Below are positions 1-8,564 of a DNA stretch of 64,000 nucleotides, piece by piece. Position 1 is the first letter of the stretch. Each line of letters begins with the position of its first letter. Origin of the DNA: Desulfobulbaceae bacterium (GTDB lineage Bacteria > Desulfobacterota > Desulfobulbia > Desulfobulbales > Desulfocapsaceae). The notes under the pieces were generated by a model. That model did not search any database, was not told the origin of the DNA, and worked only from the letters and a program-made list of their open reading frames with translations. Both the position numbers and the translations under genes were made by a program. The stretch spans positions 1 through 64,000 of the forward strand of contig WSXV01000010.1 of NCBI GenBank assembly GCA_009773475.1, given 5' to 3'.

Positions 1-296
1 CTGAAAATTACGACTTGTCTTGTTGTTTTGATAAGTTATCGCTGATCATCCTGTCATGTGGGATAATGTCAACCCGTGTAAGTCCGACAGGCTCCTAGGC
101 CCCCGGAGTCTCGCACACTCGCTTCCCTGTAAAATACCCACATTGTCATTCCCTGAGTGCTTTTATCGGAAATCAAGTTTGGTCAATTTCGAGTGGTATG
201 GATTCTCGCCTGCGCGGCAATGACGCCTCGTGGGCATAAATCTTCATTCTGCAGGACAGCGAGTATTTGAGACTCCGAGAGGCCCTGGTTTGAGTC
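1..296. other. Intergenic end of cluster with a decayed palindromic repeat
   Basis: No convincing gene is seen here. Positions 200-224 resemble the widespread proteobacterial palindromic repeat whose usual form reads GGATTCCCGCCTGCGCGGG followed by AATGACG; here it is degraded (GGATTCTCGCCTGCGCGGC). It lies just downstream of the last flagellar gene. No clear T-tailed terminator is visible. The identification of the repeat rests on remembered consensus only. Confidence 0.4.
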
Positions 297-584
297 CTAT
301 TTTTTAAGCTTGTTTTTAAACTGCTCGTTGACCTTATAGACAAAGGCCAGAACCTCGGCGACCGTTCGATAGAGTTCGGCAGGGATTTCCTGTCCCAGGG
401 GGATCTTGGCCAGTAGTTCCACAAGGTCAGAGTCTTCCTGGATGTGCACTCCGGCCTCGCGGGCCGTTTCTATGATCTTTCGGGCAATTTCTCCCTTACC
501 GCTGGCGATGACCCTCGGCGCCCGGCCTTTGTCGGCATCATAGACAATGGCTACGGCCTTATCCATCTTCTCCGTTTCGGCCAT
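297..584 (-). CDS. FlhB cytoplasmic-domain homologue (FlhX/YlqH type)
   Basis: A 95-residue protein matching only the C-terminal cytoplasmic half of FlhB, the export-gate switch protein. Residues 9-88 follow the FlhB pattern (KAVAIVYD, then APRVIASGKG, then IPLGQEIPAELYRTVAEVLAFVY), but the four membrane helices and the NPTH self-cleavage motif of FlhB are absent. A full-length FlhB is encoded at 45.7 kb, so this is a paralogue, not a replacement. It follows a FliK-like gene by 9 nt, the two partners expected for substrate-specificity switching. In other bacteria such proteins can partly substitute for the cleaved FlhB C-terminus; a role here is inferred from that. Confidence 0.85.
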   Translation of the reverse strand: MAETEKMDKAVAIVYDADKGRAPRVIASGKGEIARKIIETAREAGVHIQEDSDLVELLAKIPLGQEIPAELYRTVAEVLAFVYKVNEQFKNKLKK

Positions 585-593
585 AACGCACCA

Positions 594-1652
594 TTACACC
601 TTGGTGTTCAGCAGGAATTGACCTGCCGGCACCAGCATTCTGACCAGATCCGCGCCAGGTGGGTTAGCCGTTCCAGCAAAGGAGATGCCTTGCAGCGGAA
701 GATCTGCCAGTTGCTCTTTGAGCTCGTCGCTGAACTGGGCTACGAATTCAGCCTTCTCCTGCGAATCACAGTTGAAGCGCATCCACAGGCCGCCCTCCGT
801 CTGAAGAAAATCGATATGCAGATTCCCCAGTCCGGTCAAAGCCAGATGCAGGGAAAAGTGCATCTGCCTGGCCTCTTCATGGGCCTCTGAGCCTTGTTCC
901 TGTTTGTTGTCGATGAGAAGATAGCCCTGGTCCAGAAAGGCGAAGGGCAGGGGAAGGATCAGCGTTTTGTCATGATCCAGCCGGAGCTGGCTGAGCTGAA
1001 AACTCTCGATGGTGGAAAGCAGGGTCTTGCCGGCTTCTTTGAGTGTTTCTGATCCTAGATCCTGTTGAACTATTTCGAGCAGTGCAGATTTGAGCGAATT
1101 GATCAGGGAACCTGCCTCCGCATTTTTCAAACCCTGACTTAACTGTGCTTCCGTCTGCAGGCCAATCCCTTCAAGCATCCGCCGCAAGACTTCCCCACCT
1201 TCATTGCCTGCTAGGGGCCTCTGCTGCTGGGCAAAGAAGCTTTCCAGCGTCTTGGCGCTGGCATCAGACAAATTCCCCATCCCCAAGCTCGTGGACTCTT
1301 GCAGTATCTGGATGAGAGGACTTAAGTCGAGGTTTTGAGCAAGAAAGGTCAGGGCTTTTCCCAGATATTGCTGCAGGGGAGCCGCGATGATCTTGAGTTC
1401 GAGTTGGGGCTTGGTGGCGGTTACCTGAAGCTGGAGTGATTGTCCAGGGCTGAGAGTGACGGAATCGGCTTTGGCGAGGAGGCGATTTTCGCCGATATTG
1501 AGGATAAATGTGTCCGCACTCTTTGTCTCTCCGACAAGGGCGTTAACAATTTGTCCCTCCTGCATCTGGAAAGTATTCTGCTGTTGACCTCCTGTGTTGG
1601 AGGTCGAGGAGCCGAGAATGGCGGAGGAGAGGATGGGGGCGATGGATTCCAT
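594..1652 (-). CDS. FliK-like hook-length control domain protein
   Basis: 352 residues from the ATG at 1652; a TTG 48 nt upstream would add 16 residues but is less likely. The N-terminus has a Gln/Ser-rich linker followed by a beta-rich stretch (about residues 30-90, with the LSPGQSLQLQV pattern). The C-terminal half (about 230-340) resembles the Flg_hook domain (a hydrophobic strand pattern ending in an amphipathic helix with EQLADLPLQG). A canonical FliK is present at 55 kb, so this is a second FliK-type protein, paired with the FlhB-domain gene immediately downstream. The function is likely export-related but not defined; the assignment rests on architecture and neighbour. Confidence 0.6.
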   Translation of the reverse strand: MESIAPILSSAILGSSTSNTGGQQQNTFQMQEGQIVNALVGETKSADTFILNIGENRLLAKADSVTLSPGQSLQLQVTATKPQLELKIIAAPLQQYLGKALTFLAQNLDLSPLIQILQESTSLGMGNLSDASAKTLESFFAQQQRPLAGNEGGEVLRRMLEGIGLQTEAQLSQGLKNAEAGSLINSLKSALLEIVQQDLGSETLKEAGKTLLSTIESFQLSQLRLDHDKTLILPLPFAFLDQGYLLIDNKQEQGSEAHEEARQMHFSLHLALTGLGNLHIDFLQTEGGLWMRFNCDSQEKAEFVAQFSDELKEQLADLPLQGISFAGTANPPGADLVRMLVPAGQFLLNTKV

Positions 1653-1766
1653 AGTGTTCTTTCGGCGGGAATTGAAGAAATCTTGACCCTTAACCGGCAA
1701 TCATGTCGAAAAACAGAAAGAACCTTATGCTCAGGTGAATGAGAGGAATCTATCCACCAAAGGTAT

Positions 1767-2438
1767 TTATATGGTCTGCACTCTCTCCCGAAGTTGCCTG
1801 CGTTGCTCACTCAGGCAGCAAGAGACGATGAAGTCGCGCTCTTTCTGAGACAGATTGTCAAACTGCAGGGCGATTTTCCAGCGCTCCTTGCGCAATCGTT
1901 GGGTGAACACCACATGTGCCTGGCAGATAATTTCTTTATTATCAGTGTTCGGGAGGGGGATGTGGATAAGGATGCGTTGCTTACTGGGGAACTCTTCCGG
2001 AAAAATGGCCAGAACACCGCCACCGGAGAGATCCAGCGTCTCGCCGTTGAAACTCCAGGGCTTTGCCCGCTCTTCAGGCCCAGGCTCATAACTGGCAGAG
2101 ATGGGAGTACGAAGATCTGCGCGGTAGAATGTGCGCAGGCTAACGGGATCAATGGTCTTCTGGGCAAACAGCTCTAAAATCCGGTCTCCCTTGATCTCTT
2201 CAATGCCGGCCTTGAAGGTAATTGACTGCTCTGTGCCTTTTACGGCGACAAGGCAGCCCTTGCTGGTGTCGATGTTGGTAGGAAGTTGTTTGGGAGGAAA
2301 GACCAGAAAGAAATTCGGAGATTCAGACTCTTTGTACACGCATCTGAGCTGCACCGAGCCGCCTTCCTGGAGTTGCAGGTTGATTTCAGCGGGCTGACTG
2401 TCCTGGATATTTTTTATGAGTTCGACGAGGGATGACAT
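1767..2438 (-). CDS. PilZ domain protein (c-di-GMP effector)
   Basis: 223 residues. The C-terminal half carries the PilZ signature: a basic loop FYRADLRTPI (about residues 104-113) and the DLSGGG motif (about 138-143), both used by PilZ domains to bind cyclic di-GMP. The N-terminal about 95 residues form a YcgR_2-like beta domain. It is the second of two tandem PilZ genes separated by 6 nt, at the end of the fliD-fliS block. YcgR-type proteins act as flagellar brakes, so a motility role is plausible but inferred. The first Arg of the canonical RxxxR is present as RADLR. Confidence 0.85.
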   Translation of the reverse strand: MSSLVELIKNIQDSQPAEINLQLQEGGSVQLRCVYKESESPNFFLVFPPKQLPTNIDTSKGCLVAVKGTEQSITFKAGIEEIKGDRILELFAQKTIDPVSLRTFYRADLRTPISASYEPGPEERAKPWSFNGETLDLSGGGVLAIFPEEFPSKQRILIHIPLPNTDNKEIICQAHVVFTQRLRKERWKIALQFDNLSQKERDFIVSCCLSEQRRQLRERVQTI

Positions 2439-2444
2439 CGGGCT

Positions 2445-3131
2445 TCAGATCCCCTTGACGACCTGTACTTTGAGGCGCAGCTGACGTCGCTGGGTAATCA
2501 GGCATTGGCCGATGATTCGGTCCCGGTCGTCATCATTGATCTCTTCAAAATAATAGGCGACAACATAGCGGTTATCTTCCACTTCTGTGACTCGGATCGG
2601 ACTTGCCAGCAGAGTGATTGGGTTGGGCAGCTCATCGGGCAGCGAGAACTGCAGCTTGACTAATTTGTCGGCTGGCGGTTCCTCGTTGAAAATTACCAGC
2701 AGGCCGCAACCACTAACATCAATGGTTGTCCCGGATATCTTCCAGTATTTTTCCGGGGCCTCAATCCCTTCAGGAATGCGGGAGCAGGCCTCTATGGGCA
2801 GGGTGTAGTCGATGCGAAAATATTCACGCATCTGTTCATGGCTGATCGTCTTGCTGGCGATCATTTCCAGAAGCTGGCCATTGACGATGCGCTGGATCAT
2901 GGCCTCAAGGGAGACGCTGCGACCGGCCATATCCAGGTTGATGATACAGGGATGCTTTATATCGATGGCGTGCACCGGCAGGGTGCCGGATTTAAACAGG
3001 AGGTTGAAACGGGGCGGGGTTGTCTTCTGGAAGATACAGAACTCGCGATGGCGTTTATCTGTATCCTGCATCGGCAAGAAGATCTTCACCGGTTTGGCTT
3101 CGGGGATGTCTTTGATGAAATCAGGTTGCAT
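2445..3131 (-). CDS. PilZ domain protein (c-di-GMP effector)
   Basis: 228 residues from the ATG at 3131 (a GTG two codons upstream, at 3137, is also possible). It has the same layout as the downstream neighbour: an N-terminal YcgR_2-like domain, then a PilZ domain with the loop REYFRIDYTLPIE and the motif DVSGCG. The second Arg of RxxxR is not in its usual place (REYFR/RIDYT), so c-di-GMP binding may differ from the neighbour. The two proteins are clearly paralogous and presumably cotranscribed. Their position in the late flagellar block suggests a flagellar brake or surface-sensing role; this is inference. Confidence 0.82.
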   Translation of the reverse strand: MQPDFIKDIPEAKPVKIFLPMQDTDKRHREFCIFQKTTPPRFNLLFKSGTLPVHAIDIKHPCIINLDMAGRSVSLEAMIQRIVNGQLLEMIASKTISHEQMREYFRIDYTLPIEACSRIPEGIEAPEKYWKISGTTIDVSGCGLLVIFNEEPPADKLVKLQFSLPDELPNPITLLASPIRVTEVEDNRYVVAYYFEEINDDDRDRIIGQCLITQRRQLRLKVQVVKGI

Positions 3132-3220
3132 GGTCACAAGGAAGATCTCTGATGGTTTAAGTTGCTGTGACGAAAATCTCTAAAAACTATTTTTTATAGT
3201 ATCAGTCTTGGCAACAACTA

Positions 3221-3667
3221 TCAAGATTTCTGTGGGTTGTCCAGTCTTTCGGCATTTTTTTTGATTTCTGTCATCTGTTCCCGTATCTGATCGCAGCTCA
3301 TGATAACTTTTGTCAGGATTAGCCGATAGGCCTTGATGAAGTCGGCGTTAAGGATTTCCGGGCCCGCAAGCATGAGGATGGAGATAAGCTGATCATCCTG
3401 TATGACCAGATCCTGCTGCATGGAGGAGACCTGGCTGGTGCGCAACAGAAGCTGCTCCGGCGATAAGGCCGCCATGTCCACAATCAGGGAAGCTGCCGCC
3501 TGATCGAGGAGGGAATAGCGGCCAATGGCGTTGCGGAAGGAGAGCTCGGTGTCGAGGATTGTCTGGTCGGAAAAGGGGATAAGATCGGTGAGAGTTGGAA
3601 ACGCAATATCAGCGGGAGGCATTGAGGATGCTGCCCTGATGTGAGGAGGTAGTCTGGCGATATCCAT
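3221..3667 (-). CDS. Small helical protein of unknown function
   Basis: 148 residues if the ATG at 3667 is used, but this overlaps the upstream gene by 59 nt; the in-frame ATG at 3622 (133 residues, 14-nt overlap) is equally plausible and neither has a strong ribosome-binding site. The protein is predominantly helical, with no signal peptide or membrane helix. I do not recognise a family. It sits between a FliT/FlgN-like gene and the PilZ pair in the fliD-fliS block, so a role in filament export or assembly is possible, by position only. Confidence 0.55.
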   Translation of the reverse strand: MDIARLPPHIRAASSMPPADIAFPTLTDLIPFSDQTILDTELSFRNAIGRYSLLDQAAASLIVDMAALSPEQLLLRTSQVSSMQQDLVIQDDQLISILMLAGPEILNADFIKAYRLILTKVIMSCDQIREQMTEIKKNAERLDNPQKS

Positions 3668-4067
3668 GCAGGGCGGCGCGTCCGCCCTGCATTTCCCTGA
3701 TCTCGTGGGCCAAGAGGGATTTTATATTATTGGCGGTTGAGAGCAATGCCCGGTTATGGGTAAAGACCTGGTGCATGATCTCCAGCCGTTTTTCCAGAAG
3801 AGGCAGTGCCGATGCGGGCGGGCTAGTTTCTTCCAGGGCGTTCATCAAGAGCTGATCGGCGAGCTCGGCCTGTTCCTGCAGTTGCAAGAGTTCCGTCCCC
3901 CAAGCCTCCAAGGTCTCGGCGTTTTTGTTGCCGCTCTCACTGTTAATGGCGATAAACAGGGCCAGCATTTTCTCGTAATGGATGATGGAGGACTGGAGCA
4001 GGGAAGCAACGAATCCCGGGTCTTGCGGTGGTGCTAAAGGCACTTTCATCTTGGTCTCGTATTTCAT
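3609..4067 (-). CDS. Helical protein in the FliT/FlgN chaperone position
   Basis: 152 residues, almost entirely helical with heptad-like hydrophobic spacing (residues 20-135), the shape of type III export chaperones of the FliT/FlgN kind. It starts 14 nt after the fliS stop, exactly where fliT lies in many bacteria. Sequence identity to FliT is not recognisable by eye. An internal ATG at 4049 could also be the start. The likely role is a filament-cap (FliD) chaperone or regulator, inferred from size, helicity and gene order. A dedicated FlgN is encoded separately at 32.5 kb. Confidence 0.5.
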   Translation of the reverse strand: MKYETKMKVPLAPPQDPGFVASLLQSSIIHYEKMLALFIAINSESGNKNAETLEAWGTELLQLQEQAELADQLLMNALEETSPPASALPLLEKRLEIMHQVFTHNRALLSTANNIKSLLAHEIREMQGGRAALHGYRQTTSSHQGSILNASR

Positions 4068-4081
4068 CCTCTGCTTAACAC

Positions 4082-4558
4082 TTAACAGGCGGCGTTCAGG
4101 GCCACATAAGGTTTATCCGCCGTTGCCCTTTGTGGCTGTACTGCCACTGGTTTTGCTTCTCCCTGTTGCTGGCGGTTGTTGATGTCAACGGCCTGGCCCC
4201 AGGTCTCACGGAGGCCAACCAGCAAATTCTCAACGGTCTTTAGCTTTTCGCCGGAATCATCCTTGCGGGCGGCATTCAGTTCACGAATCATGAATTGATA
4301 GAGGCCATCGAGGTCGGCGGCAATCTGACCACCAATTTCATGGTTGAGGGTATTAGAAAACTCGGTGATAATGGCCAGGGTTTTACTTATTCGTCCCAGT
4401 TTTTCTGCCTGATTGCCATTTTCTCCAGCCATCATTGCCTGACGGGTAAAACGGATGGCGCCATCGTAGAGCATGAGCAGAATTTGTTCAGGAGTGGCTG
4501 TATTGATCTGATTCTGTTGATATTGTTGTTGCTGGTACTGATTGTGATAGGCGTTCAT
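4082..4558 (-). CDS. fliS: Flagellin export chaperone FliS
   Basis: 158 residues. The N-terminus has a Tyr/Gln-rich opening followed by the diagnostic FliS core NTATPEQILLMLYDGAIRF (about residues 18-36) and a four-helix body containing the IITEFSNTLNHEIGGQIA segment. FliS binds the C-terminal helix of flagellin in the cytoplasm and keeps it unfolded until secretion. The last about 30 residues are a Gln/Ala-rich extension. It follows fliD by 19 nt, the usual fliD-fliS order. The start is supported by an AAGGGA sequence a short distance upstream. Confidence 0.95.
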   Translation of the reverse strand: MNAYHNQYQQQQYQQNQINTATPEQILLMLYDGAIRFTRQAMMAGENGNQAEKLGRISKTLAIITEFSNTLNHEIGGQIAADLDGLYQFMIRELNAARKDDSGEKLKTVENLLVGLRETWGQAVDINNRQQQGEAKPVAVQPQRATADKPYVALNAAC

Positions 4559-4577
4559 GATTAAGTCCCTTTAATCG

Positions 4578-5999
4578 TTAACCTTTTAACATGTTGCTCA
4601 GCATATCCATTTGCTGAGTGAGAAAAGACCCTTGAGCGTTCAGGCCGCTGACGATGTTTTCCATTGCCGTATATTGGGCGCGGAGCCTGGCCTCTTTCTT
4701 GACCATTCGTGGTTCCATGTTCAAGATTTGGTCATCGATTCGTTTGGCGCTCAGGCTGTAGTTTGCTTTTTTGGTGGCATAAAGGCCGGTGGTGCCGCTG
4801 GTGACAGTCAGCAGGTAGGAATTGAATTTTTTCATCACGCCGTCGGTACTGTCTTCGCCGGCCAGCAGTTTGACCACGCCCTCAAAATTGTCGGCAAGGG
4901 CGGCGTCCATCTTGACATTGTTCTGGCTCAGGGTGCCATTGAGTTGGGTGGTGATCCCCAGTTCGGACAAGAGTTTCATCGAACCGCTGGTGTTAATCAC
5001 CGAGCTTAAGGCACTCTGTAGGCCACGTTTAACACTACTGATCGAGGAGTCGCCCCGCAGGACCGAACCAAGAAGATCAACCGTGTCCGGGTCGTCGTCG
5101 GGAACAGTAGCACCGCCGAATTCTGCATAGCCGGAGAGGATCCAGTCCATGGTCTTGTTGTAGCTGCTCACAAAATTGGTCAATTTTTCCTTCAAGGCAC
5201 CGGTGTCGGACTTGATCTCCAGCAGGGAGGTCTTGTAGGGTGGTGTTGGGGGTACTGTAACTGGCACCACCGCAGCCTCGCTCACACCATTGAGATTAAG
5301 GGTAACTCCGCTGATGGCCCCGCTGATGGTGTTGCTGTTGCTGACGACTTTGATACCATCAATATAGGCCTCGGCCTGTTGAGCGGCTTGCGTGGTGGTT
5401 GTGACCATGGCGGTCGGGGCCAGGGTATTTGTTGTGGTAAAGGTGGTACCGGAATCGACACCGGTTAAGGCCAGACGATACGGAGTGGCCGAGCCGTCAT
5501 TGATAATAGCAGCCTTGATGCCGGTGGTTGCAGATTGTTCATTGATCGCTGCGGCCAGACCAAGCAGGGAATTGTTGGTTGAATCAACCGTGATAACCGT
5601 GTCCGTTCCACCCTTGCTCAGGGTGAAGGTACCGTTTCCCAACAACGCATCGGTTTGCGATGTATAGCCGGCACTGCTCGTTTTCTGCACCTGGGCCAAT
5701 TGTTTTACAGAAACATTATAACTCCCGCTGTTGGCATTGGCACTGGTGGCGGTAAATGGAGCACTGCCACTCACAGAGACTGTATTCGAGCGGACCTGAC
5801 TGGTGAGGGTCATGTCGCTGACCGCAGTTTTCAGGCCGTCGAGGGTGGTCTTGAATTGGGCGTAAGCCTCAAGACGGGCGGTTTCGTTTTTCTTTTTGGT
5901 TTCTAACCGGGTGATGGGATTGCGTTCAATCTCCATCAACTGAGTGAGGATTTTGTCGGTGTCTAAGCCGGTGGCAAGTCCACTGAATGTGATTGACAT
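4578..5999 (-). CDS. fliD: Flagellar filament cap protein FliD
   Basis: 473 residues, a normal length for FliD (HAP2). It opens with FSGLATGLDTDKILTQLMEI, the typical FliD N-terminal helix, has a Thr/Ser-rich variable centre, and ends with the coiled coil and AQGSFLTQQMDMLSNMLKG expected for the C-terminal D0 region. FliD forms the cap at the filament tip that folds and places incoming flagellin subunits. It lies between flaG and fliS. The region upstream (6000-6193) shows no recognisable sigma-28 box, so fliD probably depends on read-through from flaG or on an unrecognised promoter. Confidence 0.95.
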   Translation of the reverse strand: MSITFSGLATGLDTDKILTQLMEIERNPITRLETKKKNETARLEAYAQFKTTLDGLKTAVSDMTLTSQVRSNTVSVSGSAPFTATSANANSGSYNVSVKQLAQVQKTSSAGYTSQTDALLGNGTFTLSKGGTDTVITVDSTNNSLLGLAAAINEQSATTGIKAAIINDGSATPYRLALTGVDSGTTFTTTNTLAPTAMVTTTTQAAQQAEAYIDGIKVVSNSNTISGAISGVTLNLNGVSEAAVVPVTVPPTPPYKTSLLEIKSDTGALKEKLTNFVSSYNKTMDWILSGYAEFGGATVPDDDPDTVDLLGSVLRGDSSISSVKRGLQSALSSVINTSGSMKLLSELGITTQLNGTLSQNNVKMDAALADNFEGVVKLLAGEDSTDGVMKKFNSYLLTVTSGTTGLYATKKANYSLSAKRIDDQILNMEPRMVKKEARLRAQYTAMENIVSGLNAQGSFLTQQMDMLSNMLKG

Positions 6000-6193
6000 A
6001 ATTGTTTACCTCCGAGAAAACACACCTTTCCTGTTTGCGGTAAAAACGACATTTTTCGTTCGCCGCAATCAAGAGAATTCGGGTTGAAGCCCAACAAACA
6101 TTTGCCCTTGAATCAAGTTGTTGAAAACCGACCTACATGATCAAAAAAAACAGATTGCAGGTCGGACTTCAGCCCGATTTGCAGGGGCTAATC

Positions 6194-6544
6194 CTACACT
6201 TCGGTATCGACAAAATTTCCGCGAAGATCGTTCAGAGCCTTTTGCAGAGCGATCAATTCCTCAGTGGGAATCTGGCGCACGACCTTGTCGGTCTTCTGGT
6301 CAAAGATCTTGACGATCAGGTCGGCGTTGTCATTCTGCTCAAAACGAACGCTGTACAAGCCGTCTTCGGTCAAGGCTTTGATCTGAGTGAGCAGCTCTTC
6401 GGCCTGTACACCCTTTTCAGCGGGTGCTGTCTGTGGAGTATCGGCGGCTTTTGCCTTGTTCTTACGCTGGGTGTCTATCTGTTCGGATGCCTGTGGTCGT
6501 TGCTGGACGGCTCCACCGACACTGGCGGTTATATCTATATTCAT
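6194..6544 (-). CDS. flaG: FlaG family protein
   Basis: 116 residues. The C-terminal half (about 55-112) is the FlaG domain: LYSVRFEQNDNADLIVKIFDQ followed by KVVRQIPTEELIALQ, the DxxTxEVIRQIPxEE-type pattern. The N-terminus is Gln/Ala-rich and disordered. FlaG proteins influence filament length in several bacteria and are commonly encoded next to fliD, as here. The ATG at 6544 is preceded by GGAG at a suitable distance. A strong hairpin separates it from the upstream flagellin gene. Confidence 0.93.
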   Translation of the reverse strand: MNIDITASVGGAVQQRPQASEQIDTQRKNKAKAADTPQTAPAEKGVQAEELLTQIKALTEDGLYSVRFEQNDNADLIVKIFDQKTDKVVRQIPTEELIALQKALNDLRGNFVDTEV

Positions 6545-6571
6545 TATCTGCTCCTTCCCTTGCTGCCAAGG

Positions 6572-6607
6572 AAAGAGGGGCCGGCCGTGAGAAGCCGGCC
6601 CCTCTTT
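6572..6607 (-). terminator. Hairpin downstream of flagellin 1
   Basis: A perfect 14-bp inverted repeat (AAAGAGGGGCCGGC and its complement) around an 8-nt loop, 67 nt beyond the flagellin stop. On the minus strand the T-tract after the stem is short; on the plus strand a better T-run follows. It probably limits read-through from the highly expressed flagellin gene into flaG-fliD. Confidence 0.75.
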
Positions 6608-6674
6608 GTTTTATCAGCCTTAAAGCTGTTGACCTTCTTCAGTCTTCAACCTTTAGCCTTCAGCCCTCTTCTCA

Positions 6675-8201
6675 TTAACCCAACAGTGACAGTGCCAACT
6701 GTGGAGCCTGGTTAGCCTGTGCCAGAATCGAGACACCAGCCTGTTGCAGGATGTTGTTCTTGGTCATGGCTGAGGTTTCCTGGGCAATGTCTGCATCCAG
6801 AATCCGGCTGCGGGCAGCAGACAGGTTTTCAGAGACGTTAGACAGGTTGGAGATGGTGGATTCAAAGCGGTTTTGAACCGCACCAAGCTCGCCGCGCATG
6901 GTATCAACCTGGGTCAAAGCACCGTCAACGGCCTTGATGGCGTTGGCTGCACCGGCAACAGTGGTAATATCAATGGAGTTGATAGAACTCAGGAGACTGG
7001 TGTTGGCGGCACTGGCCCCAGTAGAGAAGAGTGACCCAGCGGAAGCCGCAATACTGCTTGTTACATTGAAACTTGAGGAGCTGGAGAAAGAAATTTCTCC
7101 GCCCACGGTAGAAGAATCACTGGTGCCATTGGAACCACCTGCACCGAGGGCAACAGCAGTTGGGGTAGCAGCCTCACTACCTGCAAAATCAATGGTTGTA
7201 CTGGCACCACCAGCATGGGCACTATGGGTAAAGGAGTCAATTTTAATATCATATCCTGCTGCTTGCCCAAGAGTGACACTGGTCTTGTCATTACTCAATG
7301 TTGCGGTGATTCCGGTGTTTCCGGATTGATCATTGATGGCAGTTGCCAGGTTGGTCAGATCGGTAGTGAGAACAGTTGCCGAAATAGCAACAACACTGGT
7401 GTTAGTGCCCTGGATATTAAAGCCAATGGTACCATCAGTATCAAGCCCACCTAAAGTGGCGGTTGTTTTGGCGGTGGCGTTTACGCCGGTAGATGAAGAA
7501 ACGCCATTGATTGTGCCCGCAATAACCGCAGCCGATTGTCCAGCAGTAACAGCCGCCGTTTTGGAGCCTTCGCCACCGATAATAGTCAAGGTCTGAGAGG
7601 CGACATCGTTAGCTGCACTGGCAGCAGCGGCTGATGTAGCCCGTTCAATGGACATATCTGCCGTGGCGTTGGTGGAAGTTGAGGCATTGTTGCCAAGTGC
7701 TGTAGCTTTGGCGGAATTGATGCCAAAGGAAATAGTTTGATCGGCGTTGGCGCCAACCTGGAACTGGGCGGAGGTCATGCTGCCGTCCAGCAGCTTCTTG
7801 CCGTTGAACTCAGTCGTGTCGGCAATACGGGTCATTTCCTGCTTGAGCTGGTTAACCTCAGCTTGCAGGGAGGTACGGTCGGATGCGCTGTTGGTATCGT
7901 TGGCTGACTGAACGGCCAGCTCACGCATACGCTGGAGAATGTTGGTGGTTTCCTGTAATGCACCTTCAGCCGTCTGGGCCAGAGAGATGCCGTCATTGGA
8001 GTTACGGGCTGCCTGATTCAGACCGCGGATCTGCGAGGTCATACGATCTGAAATACCCAAACCGGCTGCATCATCCTTTGCGGAGTTGATGCGGAGACCG
8101 GAAGAGAGGCGTTGCATTGATTTTGCCAGCGCGGTTTGAGAAGAACCCAGGTTACGCTGAGCATTGAGAGACATTACGTTTGTGTTAATTGTGAGTCCCA
8201 T
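6675..8201 (-). CDS. fliC: Flagellin 1 (508 aa)
   Basis: Flagellin filament subunit. The start is the ATG at 8201 ([18 protein letters not shown]), preceded by GGAGG with an 8-nt spacer; an upstream in-frame extension lacks flagellin similarity. The N-terminal D0/D1 (about 1-170) and C-terminal D1/D0 (about 410-508, ending [11 protein letters not shown]) are conserved; the middle is a Ser/Thr/Ala-rich variable domain with abundant candidate O-glycosylation sites. It is one of two flagellins flanking the glycosylation island. A sigma-28 promoter and a CsrA-type hairpin lie upstream. The paralogue at 25.9 kb is 187 residues longer; the ends are near-identical and the centres differ. Confidence 0.97.
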   Translation of the reverse strand: MGLTINTNVMSLNAQRNLGSSQTALAKSMQRLSSGLRINSAKDDAAGLGISDRMTSQIRGLNQAARNSNDGISLAQTAEGALQETTNILQRMRELAVQSANDTNSASDRTSLQAEVNQLKQEMTRIADTTEFNGKKLLDGSMTSAQFQVGANADQTISFGINSAKATALGNNASTSTNATADMSIERATSAAAASAANDVASQTLTIIGGEGSKTAAVTAGQSAAVIAGTINGVSSSTGVNATAKTTATLGGLDTDGTIGFNIQGTNTSVVAISATVLTTDLTNLATAINDQSGNTGITATLSNDKTSVTLGQAAGYDIKIDSFTHSAHAGGASTTIDFAGSEAATPTAVALGAGGSNGTSDSSTVGGEISFSSSSSFNVTSSIAASAGSLFSTGASAANTSLLSSINSIDITTVAGAANAIKAVDGALTQVDTMRGELGAVQNRFESTISNLSNVSENLSAARSRILDADIAQETSAMTKNNILQQAGVSILAQANQAPQLALSLLG

Positions 8202-8209
8202 GATATATT

Positions 8210-8214
8210 CCTCC
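8210..8214 (-). promoter_or_regulatory. Flagellin 1 Shine-Dalgarno overlapping an ATGGA motif
   Basis: GGAGG sits 8 nt upstream of the flagellin ATG. The sequence ATGGAGG contains ANGGA, the core of CsrA binding sites, so CsrA binding here would block ribosome entry. It sets the start at 8201. Confidence 0.7.
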
Positions 8215-8242
8215 ATGAATATTGGTTGATGGGGTACTGCTT

Positions 8243-8256
8243 GGGCTTCCTTGCCC
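8243..8256 (-). promoter_or_regulatory. Putative CsrA-binding hairpin in flagellin 1 leader
   Basis: The minus strand reads GGGC-AAGGAA-GCCC: a 4-bp GC stem presenting AAGGA in a six-base loop, the preferred presentation of a CsrA site. It is about 35 nt upstream of a second ANGGA at the Shine-Dalgarno, the two-site arrangement known from Bacillus subtilis hag. The csrA-fliW pair in the same window makes this functionally plausible. Binding itself is inferred. Confidence 0.6.
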
Positions 8257-8357
8257 GGTTTCAAAAAGTCTACTGCTCTATTTACTGTCGGTTTGTTCTT
8301 GTGATGTTTTCTGGGTTGGCGGCACCTCCTTGCTGGAATTTTTCCTTCTTAAATTTT

Positions 8358-8385
8358 GTATCGGTCGTTTGTTTTCTAAACTTTA
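8358..8385 (-). promoter_or_regulatory. Sigma-28 (FliA) promoter of flagellin 1
   Basis: The minus strand reads TAAAGTTT, 12 nt, ACCGATAC. The -35 box is a perfect match to the sigma-28 consensus and the -10 matches GCCGATAA at 6 of 8. The start of transcription would fall near 8350, giving a leader of about 150 nt. The region between 8386 and 8564 holds nothing else recognisable. Confidence 0.8.
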
Positions 8386-8564
8386 GGATAAAATGATAAA
8401 AATATTTTTTCCCTTGAAATACATTTCGGTGCCTGCAACGGAATAGTTTAGTGCGTTATAATTTTTTTTTCAGTTCGTTTATGGTGCGTGCCTTGTACTG
8501 CAGAATTGTTCTACAGATATCCAATGGTTTTATAGAGGATTTCCCTTTCCCCAGTCTAAAAAAG

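Noticed and set aside
160-180. TTATCGG followed by AAGTTT resembling a sigma-28 promoter
   Set aside because: Spacing is wrong and no gene lies downstream in that direction.
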